DNA of 64,000 nt from Corallococcus sp. EGB (GTDB lineage: Bacteria > Myxococcota > Myxococcia > Myxococcales > Myxococcaceae), in NCBI RefSeq assembly GCF_019968905.1, contig NZ_CP079946.1, positions 6,421,356 through 6,485,355 of the forward strand, written 5' to 3'. Positions 17,059 to 26,300 of the stretch are shown here, piece after piece. Positions within the stretch are counted from its first letter, which is position 1; each line of letters begins with the position of its first letter. A model generated the notes under the pieces. It saw only the letters and a program-made list of their open reading frames with translations. It was not told where the DNA came from and searched no databases. Position numbers and translations under genes: made by a program.

Positions 17059-17141
17059 GTAACCGTCCGGCCAGTGACGTGCCGGAAGGATTGAAGACGG
17101 ACCACGACCGTGCTCAGCGAGCGCCGCGAGGAGCGAGTTGG

Positions 17142-18641
17142 TCAGGGACTGGGCTGGAGGGGTGACTCGGGCGGGTCAGCGGCGCGTCGCCGCATCCACT
17201 CGTGAGGTAGCAACTCACCGATGCGCGAGTACGGGTGCGTCTGGACGCGCAACAGGACATCCGCGAGGTAGGCCTCGGGATTGACCTGGTTGGCCTCGCA
17301 GGTGGCGACGAGAGCGTAGAGGCCGGCGAGGTTCTGCCCTGCGGCCTCGTGGCCGACGAAGAGGAAATTCTTCCGGCCCAGGGCGGCCTTGCGCAGCGCC
17401 GCCTCGGAGCGGTTGTTGTCCAAGGGCAGACGCGCGTCAGAGACGAAACGCGCCAGGGCGTCCCACTGCTTGAGCGCGTAGGAAAGGGCCTGGCCCATGG
17501 GGCCCCTGGGCAGGTGGCGTGGGGCCTGGGATTCCATCCACGCACGCAGCGCAGTGAGGACGGGGAGACTTTGCTGCTGGCGCAGCGCTTGGTGCGCGTC
17601 CGTGCGCACGACGCCCGCGTCGCGGGCCAGCGCCTCCACCCGGTAGAGGGCCAGAATGAAGTCCAAGGCCTCGCGGGCCTCGGGCGCGGTGGGCAGCGCG
17701 TCGAAGAAGCGACGCCGCACATGCGCCCAACACCCGACGCGGACGCGCCCTTCGGGCAGCGTCACCGCGTTGTAGCCGGTATAGGCATCCACGACGAGGG
17801 CGCCCCGGGTGCCGCCCAGCACGTCCTCGGGCGTCGTGCTGGCCCGGCCGAGGCTGAAGCGGTAGCCGATGAGCCACTCGCCCGTGGGCGTCTGGGTGAG
17901 GAAGGTCCAGAGGTAGCCCTGGCGTGTCTTCTTCACGTCCAGCACGCGCATGGGCGTCTCGTCGGCCCACACCACGTCCGCGGACGCAATGCACTGCAGG
18001 AGGTGCTGCGAAAGAGGAAGCAGCACCGAGGCGGCCTGGTGGAAGAGGTCCGTCAGCGTGCTGCGACTCATGGGCACGCCGCCTCTCTCCACCCGCTGGG
18101 CCAGCCGGTGCAGGGGCATGGCGTCCGCGCACTTGGACGTCACCACGTGGGAGAGGAAGCCCGGGCCGTACTCGCCCCTGTCCACCACCCGGGCCGGAGG
18201 CGGGGCGGTGACGACGCCCCGGCCGCACGCGCACGCCAGCACCTCCTGCACGTGCACCTGCTTCTCGAAGCGGGCGGGCACGTACTCGTACACCACCGAG
18301 GTTTTGCCCTTGCCCAGGGGCCTCAAGTCCTCGCTGCCGCACGCCGGGCAGTGGCGCTCCTCGGCCGGCACCGCGTGGCGAATCTCCCGCGCCGGGGCCC
18401 CCTCGGCCTTGCGGGCGGCTCTCTCTTGCCGCTTCTCTTTCGCGGCCTCGGCCTGGGCCGCCGTCGAGTCCGTGGCTCCACGCAACTCGGCGGCCACCGT
18501 CGGCAGCTTCTCCGTCCTCCTGCCGAAGACGTGACGCTCCAGCGCCGCCATCTTCGCCTCCAGCGACGTCAGGCGCTCCTTGAGCTCTTCGGCCTCTTCG
18601 CGCCAGGGGCAGAAGTGGTCTTGGGGAAGCTCACGGGGCAC
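17142..18641 (-). CDS. tnpC: IS66 transposase TnpC, copy C
   Basis: The 499-residue transposase translates identically to that of copy B as far as I can compare. It has the same leucine-rich N-terminus, CPACGS/CACGRG zinc-binding part, catalytic D227, D285 and E413, and the C-terminus ending SPLQPSP. Start is GTG at 18641. The identity indicates very recent transposition or gene conversion between B and C. Confidence 0.95.
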   Translation of the reverse strand: MPRELPQDHFCPWREEAEELKERLTSLEAKMAALERHVFGRRTEKLPTVAAELRGATDSTAAQAEAAKEKRQERAARKAEGAPAREIRHAVPAEERHCPACGSEDLRPLGKGKTSVVYEYVPARFEKQVHVQEVLACACGRGVVTAPPPARVVDRGEYGPGFLSHVVTSKCADAMPLHRLAQRVERGGVPMSRSTLTDLFHQAASVLLPLSQHLLQCIASADVVWADETPMRVLDVKKTRQGYLWTFLTQTPTGEWLIGYRFSLGRASTTPEDVLGGTRGALVVDAYTGYNAVTLPEGRVRVGCWAHVRRRFFDALPTAPEAREALDFILALYRVEALARDAGVVRTDAHQALRQQQSLPVLTALRAWMESQAPRHLPRGPMGQALSYALKQWDALARFVSDARLPLDNNRSEAALRKAALGRKNFLFVGHEAAGQNLAGLYALVATCEANQVNPEAYLADVLLRVQTHPYSRIGELLPHEWMRRRAADPPESPLQPSP

Positions 18642-18687
18642 CGGGCTTCAACACCCCGCCGCCGCGCCGTGTCCCGGGCCGGGCACG

Positions 18688-19053
18688 TCAGGTGCCCGGA
18701 CGCCCGGGAGGCGTCCAGGCGGGCTGGCGCCTCACCTGGGCCACGTCGATGCCGTCCAGCAGCATGGCCAACTGCGTGGCGTCCAGCGTCACCGCCTGCG
18801 CGCCCGCGTCCACCGGCGGCAGCCGGAAGCGGCCCGTCTCCAGCCGCTTGTACAGCAGCACGAAGCCGCCCCGGCTCCACGTCAGTACCTTGATGCGGTC
18901 GCCCCGCCTGGAGACGAAGGCGAAGAGGTGCCCCGAGTAGACGTCCTCGCCCCATGCCGTGCGCACCAGCGCCATGAGGCCGTCAATCGACTTGCGCATG
19001 TCCACCGGCTCCATCGCCAGCACCACGCGCACCGACGCAGGCAGGGCGAACAT
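18688..19053 (-). CDS. tnpB: IS66 accessory protein TnpB (Orf2), copy C
   Basis: The 121-residue protein has the same translation as copy B (MEPVDMRKSIDGL, FVSRRGDRIKVLTW). It is placed between tnpA and tnpC with the same spacing. ATG at 19053. Confidence 0.9.
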   Translation of the reverse strand: MFALPASVRVVLAMEPVDMRKSIDGLMALVRTAWGEDVYSGHLFAFVSRRGDRIKVLTWSRGGFVLLYKRLETGRFRLPPVDAGAQAVTLDATQLAMLLDGIDVAQVRRQPAWTPPGRPGT

Positions 19054-19057
19054 CACT

Positions 19058-19369
19058 TCAGCGCCCCAACGCGGCGACGAGCCGGGCCACGTAACCGACG
19101 TCGGTACCTACCGCGAATCGCACCCGCGCTCCGCTCGTGGCCACCACCACCAGGGACTCCGGCGCCGCGGGGGCGCTCGCCACTCGCACCGGCAACAGCC
19201 GCACGGCTTCCGCTCGCGATGGAGCGGACCGCCGATGCCGGTACACCCACGACTGCAACGTGCTCAGCCGCATGCCGTGCGCCAACGCGAACTCCCGCTG
19301 CGTCTGCCCGCTCGCCTCAAAGGCCTCCGCGATGCGCGCCCACTCCGGCTTCTCCACCTGCTTCGCCAT
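19058..19369 (-). CDS. tnpA: IS66 OrfA (TnpA), copy C
   Basis: The 103-residue helix-turn-helix protein has the same translation as copy B. ATG at 19369, 70 bases inside the element end. Confidence 0.82.
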   Translation of the reverse strand: MAKQVEKPEWARIAEAFEASGQTQREFALAHGMRLSTLQSWVYRHRRSAPSRAEAVRLLPVRVASAPAAPESLVVVATSGARVRFAVGTDVGYVARLVAALGR

Positions 19370-19439
19370 GCCCAGCAGCGTCCGCCGCGCCCCGCTACCC
19401 CGGCAATCCCTCACGGCACGTCGTTGGCCGGACGGTTAC

Positions 19440-19656
19440 CGGCCAGTGACGTCACCGTCTTCTTCGCCTGGCCCAAGCGATTGAAGTCCTGATTGCTCAC
19501 CGCCCGGCCCTGCGCGTCCGTGAAGGTCTTGAGCAGGCCGTCCGCATCGTACTCCTGCGCTTGAAACACGGGCTTTGAACCCTCGACGTTCGCCAACGTC
19601 AGTCCCATCAGGTCGCCCGCTGCATTGCGAGGACTTGAGATGGTCGCGGAGCCTTG
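19440..19656 (-). pseudogene. Internal RHS gene scrap
   Basis: About 70 codons match an internal part of the full RHS gene in this window (about 25295-25507). The fragment reads ATISSPRNAAGDLMGLTLAN, then FQAQEYDADGLLKTFTDAQG and FNRLGQAKKTVTSLAG. It differs at several residues (DADG/DPDG, NRLG/NGLG), so it comes from a related, not identical, RHS gene. It is cut by IS66 copy C on one side and by an IS3-type fragment on the other, exactly after GAGCCTTG. Confidence 0.88.
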
Positions 19657-19901
19657 AGCCGCAGCACCTCGTCGTCCGCTGCTTCCGGCTCGCGGCTCTT
19701 GAGGTTCGCTTCGCCCCCAGCCAGGAACTTCTCCCGCCACTCACTCAGCACGGCCGCCGTGACACCCAGCTCCCGCGACAGGGCGTCGAGTTCCTCGCCC
19801 TTGAACAACCGGAGCACGGCCTCCTTCTTGCGCTTCGCCGAGAATCGACCGCGCTCCGACGTCCTGTCCTGCTTCTGCTGCTTCTTCCATCCACCGGACA
19901 A
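19657..19901 (-). pseudogene. IS3-type transposase OrfA, N-terminal fragment
   Basis: About 80 residues are visible. After a basic N-terminus come KRKKEAVLRLFKGEELDALS and RELGVTAAVLSEWREKFLAGG, the helix-turn-helix of IS3-family OrfA proteins, then DDEVLRLKA at the break. The start is uncertain: TTG at 19901 is the first in-frame candidate. After the RHS junction the frame continues as nonsense. OrfB is absent. Confidence 0.7.
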
Positions 19902-19955
19902 GGGGGAGGTTATTCCTCACAGAGAGGTGTCTCAAGAAATCCTGGGGCGGAGGAG

Positions 19956-19983
19956 CCGGACGGTTACGTCGGCCGGACGTTAC
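19956..19983. repeat. Two solo IS66 end remnants
   Basis: CCGGACGGTTAC (19956-19967) and GGCCGGACGTTAC (19971-19983, one base shorter) match the outer 12-14 bases of the IS66 inverted repeats, in tandem and in the same orientation, with no element attached. They look like scars of earlier IS66 copies. Confidence 0.6.
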
Positions 19984-20010
19984 GCAGAAACTCCTCGGGC
20001 TCCTCATCTT

Positions 20011-20337
20011 CTAACGCTCAGGCCGACGCCCCGTCCTCAACTCAGTCTGCTCCAGCAACAAGTCCAAGTCCACGCGATTTACCCGCCCACTCCACTCCTG
20101 AAGATGGACGAGACACCCCCCTGCAATATCAACAGGATACACGTCAACCACCCCCTCCCGACACAACGCAACGTGCTGGCGCGCCACCTCCAAGCAATCC
20201 AAACAGAAAAGATACGCACACCCATAATCATCAAAAACAAAACCGAAATCACACGCCACCCCACCCCCAACACTACCCAGAATATGACGACAACAGGGAA
20301 TTGAATCTTGCAAACCATGAACACCGCACTCAATCAC
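20011..20337 (-). CDS. Putative immunity protein of the full-length RHS toxin
   Basis: The 108-residue protein starts at GTG 20337, three bases after the RHS stop, with GAGG at the end of the RHS gene as a possible ribosome-binding site. It is unusually rich in cysteine, with CAYLFCLDC and several single Cys, so a metal site is possible. The Asp/Tyr-rich stretch FVFDDYGC precedes it. Placement directly after a toxin tip is the standard position of an immunity gene. No family recognised. The region is lower in GC than the RHS core. A hydrophobic frame on the same strand (20079-20333) is a shadow. Confidence 0.58.
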   Translation of the reverse strand: MIECGVHGLQDSIPCCRHILGSVGGGVACDFGFVFDDYGCAYLFCLDCLEVARQHVALCREGVVDVYPVDIAGGCLVHLQEWSGRVNRVDLDLLLEQTELRTGRRPER

Positions 20338-20340
20338 GAA

Positions 20341-23300
20341 TCACCTCGGCGTCGGCGTTTCTTTGAACATCCCATAAACATGGCTTCGCCACTGCGACCT
20401 ATGCAGAGGAACCACTCCACCACCCGCCTCAATCAACAAACATCCAATGCTCGCACAGCTGTTAATTTTTGCCCCACCAAGCACCAGAGGACCGCGTTTC
20501 CCTCCATTCACAAGTGCTTCCGCCGCATCCAATAGTGCTTGTCCATCAGGCACAGTAATCGGCTCACCATACTCCTTCAGCTTAATTTTATCTGTCTTTG
20601 GATTAAAATCACGCACCACAGTCTCACCATTTTCAAGTTGAATCAAATGAACCTCTCTCCACTTGTCTCCGAATCGCAAGATCCACGTAAAATGAGGACC
20701 TGCCTTCCCCATAAAGAATCGACCAGTGACTGTACCGAACCCAGCCCCAGGTGTCTTGACAGGCGCACCGCCCATCCTCAAGTCGGGGGGAGGATTAAAT
20801 CTACTATCCCATACATTTCCACTTCCACTATAATATTCCCTCAACGACCCAAGTGCATTTTCTGACCTGGGTGCGATTTGCGGGACTGCATCCTCGGAAA
20901 GCGGAATCACCTGCCGAGTTGATCGGACACCTCTACCAAGGAAACCGCCAACTAGATCAAACGCACCAAGAAATCCGTGTGCATACCGATGAGGCTGACT
21001 TTCAAACTTCTCAACGACAACAAGGTTCTTAGTCGACCGTTCGAACAACGCGCGGACCGGGGAGATGGAGATCTTTTCCTCTCCCCGTATGGCCTCGCCC
21101 ACATTCACCAGGCCAGAAACAAACATGACGCGCGAAATCCAGGGGTGCGCAGCCGCAGGAATCAATGGGGCCGCATAGTGGCCGACGACCATTAGTCCAA
21201 GCGCACTAAGAGTCGGTCGAACAACATCGCGTTCCAAGTGCTTATTATTAACAACATCCTCTTCGTACTCGGCCGCAGCCGCCCGCAGAAAACCATGCAT
21301 CCTGGCTGCGCCAGCGTCATTCTGACGCTGCGCAGCCAACATATTTGCTGTTTGCCAAGCTTGCGCTGAACGAGCGGCACAGATACGACTATCCAGCTCT
21401 GCATCCGGTCCGTACTGCGCACAACGGGTCGCCTCGCCCGTCGGATCGATGAACATCAACGGATTGCCGCGTGCGTACATCCACGCATTCAATTCCGTCG
21501 GCGTGGCGAGATACGCACCCGCCACTATCGGATCCGCGGAAAGGAAACGGCCAACGGCCGGATCATACCAACGCTGCTGGGCGTAGGCGAGGCCCACATC
21601 ATCATCCCAGGCGTGACCGGTAAAGCCGACGCCTGCCTGCGTGGATGATGGAGCCGTATCATCGCGGTACCTACCCCAGACATCATACCGATGCTGAGCA
21701 CCCGAGCCACTAGCTGTGTAGCGCCCCACCGCACTACCCAAACCGTCATGAGCAATGCGTTCGGCCCCCACCGCGACCGCCATACTTCCGCCCTGCGTGT
21801 AAAGCAGCGCGGGCTGTCCTGCCAAGCGTTCCTCTACCAGCGCGCCGCCTGCCCAAAGATAGGCTACTGTCTGTGCGCCCGTCGTCCGCTCCACGCGCAA
21901 GCCGTCCCAGCCGTATTGATATTGCGTCGTGACGCTGCTGCTCTCTCCTGGCACTTCGGGAGCGACTGTCACCTGCGTCAGACGCCCTGCCACATCCCAG
22001 CCGTAAGTCTTGCCGCCGCTTCCGCGCTGCTCGGACGTCACGCGGCCCACCGGGTCCGTCACATACGTCGCCAAACGCCTCTGCGTCGGATCCGGATTCG
22101 GATCCAGCTCGTTGAGGATGGATTCCAATCCACCACGGGGGTCATGCGTGTAGCGCCAGTGACGCTGGGCCACCGCTTTGTCGAAGCCATCTGGCGTCAG
22201 TGGGCCGGCGTAGCCTAGGGCTGTCTCCTTCTCCTCCAACCGCGTTCCATCCTGAGCCAGCTTGTACAACACCGCCTTACCGTCGTCGTACTTCACACCG
22301 GTCAGTCGGTCAGCGCCGTCGTAGCCGTAGGTTGTCCGCTTCACCATCGCGCCCGGTGCGTCCCAATAGTCTTCCTGGGTCCGATTGCCCCGAACATCGT
22401 AGGAGTATTTGAAGAGGCTTTTCAGCTGTTGAGCCGACTCCAGTTCATTACATACCGCGTCGTCACCTGCATTCAGCACCGCGCTCAGGCGACCACGATC
22501 ATCGTAGCAGCGCCGCTCCACAAGGCCGCCGCCGATCACAGACTGGAGTCTGGCGCCACCGGGCTCCCAATCGAAGGTTGTCTCGCCAGCCGGGCCCGTC
22601 GCCGTGTGCAGCCGCCCCCTCGAGTCATACCCATACGCCACCTCCCCCGCGGAGGACGTCACTGTCCAACGCAGCCCCGAGGCAGTGTAAGTAAAGCTCA
22701 CGGTGTCCGAGTCGCGACTCTGCCTTTTCAACAGACGCCGTGCATTGTATTCATAGTCATTGACCAGCGTCTGTGTTCCCTGCGTCTCCGCCACGAGCCA
22801 CGGCTGGTCCGCCGCCGTGTACGCCAACGCCACCTTTGTCAACTGCGTATTTGCGGCGCTCGCTGTTCCCGGCTGGTAGGAGACCCGCGCCGGACGGCCT
22901 CGGCCGTCCATCAGCGTCACCACCGTGTCCTGATTCGCGTCCACTTGCGTGGAGACACCATTGTCCCACATCGTCAGCCACTGCGACGTCCCCCGCGTCC
23001 TCAAGACCTGACGCCCCAGGGCGTCATAGCCGAAGGTCTGGGCCGCCGTGGGGCTTCCCGCCGGGGGCGTGACCGAGGTCAGCCGCAGGAGCCCGTCATA
23101 CCGATACTCAAACATGCCTAGACCCGGAGGCTGAGCTCCGAGCAGTTCCCCTTGCGCACCTCGCGCGTAGGTCCACGTCTGGGGAGTTTCAGGAGCCTGA
23201 GCGTCAACTCCGTACGTCACCGTGAGGGGCTGGCCGTTCGCGTCGTATGTGTAATCAGTTGTCTCCCAGTTCGTGGACCGACCGTACTTGACGCGCCATT

Positions 23301-26300
23301 TCAGACCTCGAGAGTTGTAGAAGGTCTGCGTCTGCCTTCCGTCCGGATGATCCTGCCGTGTCACCCGACCCGCACGGTCGTAGCTGTAGACCGTCGGAAC
23401 CGTATCGAAGTTCTCGGTCTTCAACAGGCCATTCACATACGAATAGGTCGTCGCCAGCAGCCCTGCCTTCTGCTGCTTCGTCAGCGCACCCGCGGCATCA
23501 TAATCCCAGACGTCCGTATCCCGATCTTGCTTCAGCGACACCACGTTGCCCAACGAGTCAACTTCGATCTCGGACGTCCACGTGTCGGTCTTGCCGCCAG
23601 CGGTGTCCACGCTCGTCATTGTCGCCTTGCGTTTCACCCAGGCCGTCGTCGTCTCGTAAAGGTAGGACGCGCTGTCCGCGGACCATGACTCTGCCTGCGC
23701 CAGCACGCGGCCCCGGTCGTCCCGCGAGCCGTAGGTCGTGGTCGCCGTCCAGTCCGAGCCTTCCGTCACCTTCCGTGACTTCTCCCACGGCCCCTCCCAC
23801 GCGACCGTCAGCTCACGGTTGACATTGTGTCCCGTCACCGTCTCCTTCACCAAGCGGCCCCGCGCGTTGTGCCGTCGTGTCGTGACGATGTTCTTGTCCG
23901 TGCCGAGGACAGCCGTCTCCACTGTCTCGTGCGAGATCGGCAGATAGCCATAGGTCCATTGCATCTGCGGCGTCGACCCGTAGGCCGCCACCGTGCGGCT
24001 CAGGGGTCGTCCCAGGCCGTCGTACGTCAGCGTGCTCTGGTACCCCGGGTGCGGCCCCTTCTCCACTTCCACCCGGCCCTCGTTATCGCGCTCGTAGGTC
24101 TTGATGAAGTGCTCAGGGTCCTCCACCTTCAGCAGGTTGCCCGCGGCGTCATAGGTGCTGCGCGTCACCTCGTTTTCTGGCGACACGTGCCAATACATGT
24201 CGCCGCGCTCCGTGTAGCGGTACACGTCCACCGCCAGCTGCCCGTCCACCTGGCGCCGGGTTTCCAGCACCCGGCCCGCGGTGTCCATCAGGAGCGTCTG
24301 TGACTCCGTACGCGGCCCATTCTCCGTCTCAATGGTGCGCGCCACCGTCACCAGGTGCTGCGCGTCGTCGTACGTCCGTGTCTCCACGAGCGTTCGCGTC
24401 CGAGCATTGGACGTCCCCACAGTTCGCGTCGTGCGGGTCAGCCGCCCCAAAACGTCCGAGTACTCCATCACCTCCACGAGGCCCAGTTCTGCGTCCTCGA
24501 CGCGCGTGAGCCGGCCGGCATTGTCATACAGGCGCACTTCGTGCACAGCGCCATTCGCCCGCACGCTGTCTGTCTTCCCCGGCCGCCCCATCGCATCCAG
24601 TCGCGACATCACCAATGCTTGGTTTGCGGCGGTGCCGCCCAGCACCTGGCGCATGGGATTGCCCTGCGCGTCCAGCAGCACGGATTCCGTGTCGCCATCC
24701 CCGTAGTCCCACGACACGGCACGGCCCGCCTCGTCGTAGTCAATCTTTGTCTGATGCCTCAGCGAGTCCCAGATGGCCAGGGGACGCCCTTCCGCGTCCA
24801 ACTGGTATTCCACCTCCGTGAGGCCATCGACTGTGACACGCTCCAGACGGCCCTCAAGGTCATACACGTTGACGTGTACGTGGCCCGTCGCGTCCGTGGT
24901 GCTCTTCAGCTGGCCATTTTCATACGCGTAGGTCGTCGTCGCCATCCGCACCGGGTTACCCACGCGCACGGACTCGCTTTTCAACAGCCCATCCTCGTAT
25001 GTCGTCACCCGCAGGTGAGCGGACGTCGTGCCACCATTCTGGGCATCCGCCTGCGCCAGCGTCTCCGTCACCGTCAGGACCAGCGTGCCTTCCGGCGACT
25101 CGGTCTCCGTGTACGTGTACGTCCAGTTCTCTTTGGGAGTACCGGAGCGCTCCACGCTGAGCACCCGGCCCAGTCCATCATACGTCCACGCTTCGAAGAC
25201 GCCCGTCTCCGTCTCCTCGGAGCGCAACACCCGGCCATACGCGTCGAACGTCAATGTCTGCGTCAGAGTGTCCAGCCCTGTGGCCCCCTCCAGCTTCGTC
25301 TCCGTCGTCTTCGCCTGTCCCAGGCCATTGAAGTCCTTGTTGCTCACCTTCCGGCCCTGCGCATCCGTGAAGGTCTTGAGCAGGCCGTCCGGATCGTATT
25401 CCTGCGCCTGGAATACGGGCTTTGAACCCTCGACGTTCGCCAACGTCAGTCCCATCAGGTCGCCCGCCGCATTGCGAGGACTTGAGATGGTCGCGGAGCC
25501 TTGCCCCACCTTCACCGTCGACGTCGTCGGCAGCCCGAAGCGGGGATCCAGGTCGAAATGCACGAGCTTCCGATCCGAGCCCAGGCCCGCCACGGGCAGG
25601 CTGCCCTCCGGCCCCTTCGTCAACACCGCGTCCGTCAATTGCAGACTCGTGTTGGACGTCATGTTCATCACCCGCCCGGTGGGTGACTCCGTCTGGCTTA
25701 ACACCACGGGCTGACCCTTCATATCGCTCGGCCACTGCTGCTTCGTCAGCGCCAGCAGTGTCTGACTGCTGGATAGATTATTGGACGTGTTGAGTTGCAA
25801 CTGTACCTGCACCGCGTCCGGCCGCGTGACGGTGCGCTGCCCCTTGGCGCCGTACGTCATCGACAGCGTCCCGGCCATGCCAGTCTCCTGCACCGCCGAC
25901 ACCACCTCCTGCTTCGAGACGTGTGGGTGCGGCGCACCGGGCGACTGCCGGAAGTACCGGGCCGCGTACTGCACCGGGCCCACCGCCTCCACGGCGTTTC
26001 CATGAATCCGGCGCGCCACCGACAACTCATTGAGCGCCGCCCAGCGGTCCGTGGCACCCAATGACTGGGGCACGGGCTCGTATTCGTAGGTATAGATGAG
26101 GTACGGCGCTCCTGGCGTCCGCACCACACGCGTCAGGTTGCCCACGCCATCCCGCGTGAACGTCGACGTGTAGGTGCCTCCCTCGCCGCCGGTCAACGTC
26201 ACGGTCTTCAGCCACTGGAAGCCCTGGCTGCGGACCGCCAGCCGCAACAGCGGTGACACGCCCGGCGCCTGCAGGTCCACGGCTTCGTAGCCGAAGGCCA

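Larger units (their letters stand above)
17059..19439 (-). mobile_element. IS66-family element, copy C (complete, inverted)
   Basis: The 2,381-bp element has the same inverted repeats as copy B (GTAACC...GGTTAC), in the opposite orientation to A and B. All three genes are intact. The flanking octamers differ (TGCACGGC at 17051-17058, CGGCCAGT at 19440-19447). One side is an IS1182 transposase and the other an RHS gene, so the original target has been rearranged. Confidence 0.94.

Noticed and set aside
20079-20333. Hydrophobic 84-residue frame overlapping immunity gene 3
   Set aside because: It looks like a membrane protein only because of a frame shift relative to 20011-20337. The latter is adjacent to the RHS stop, has a GAGG site and is longer.
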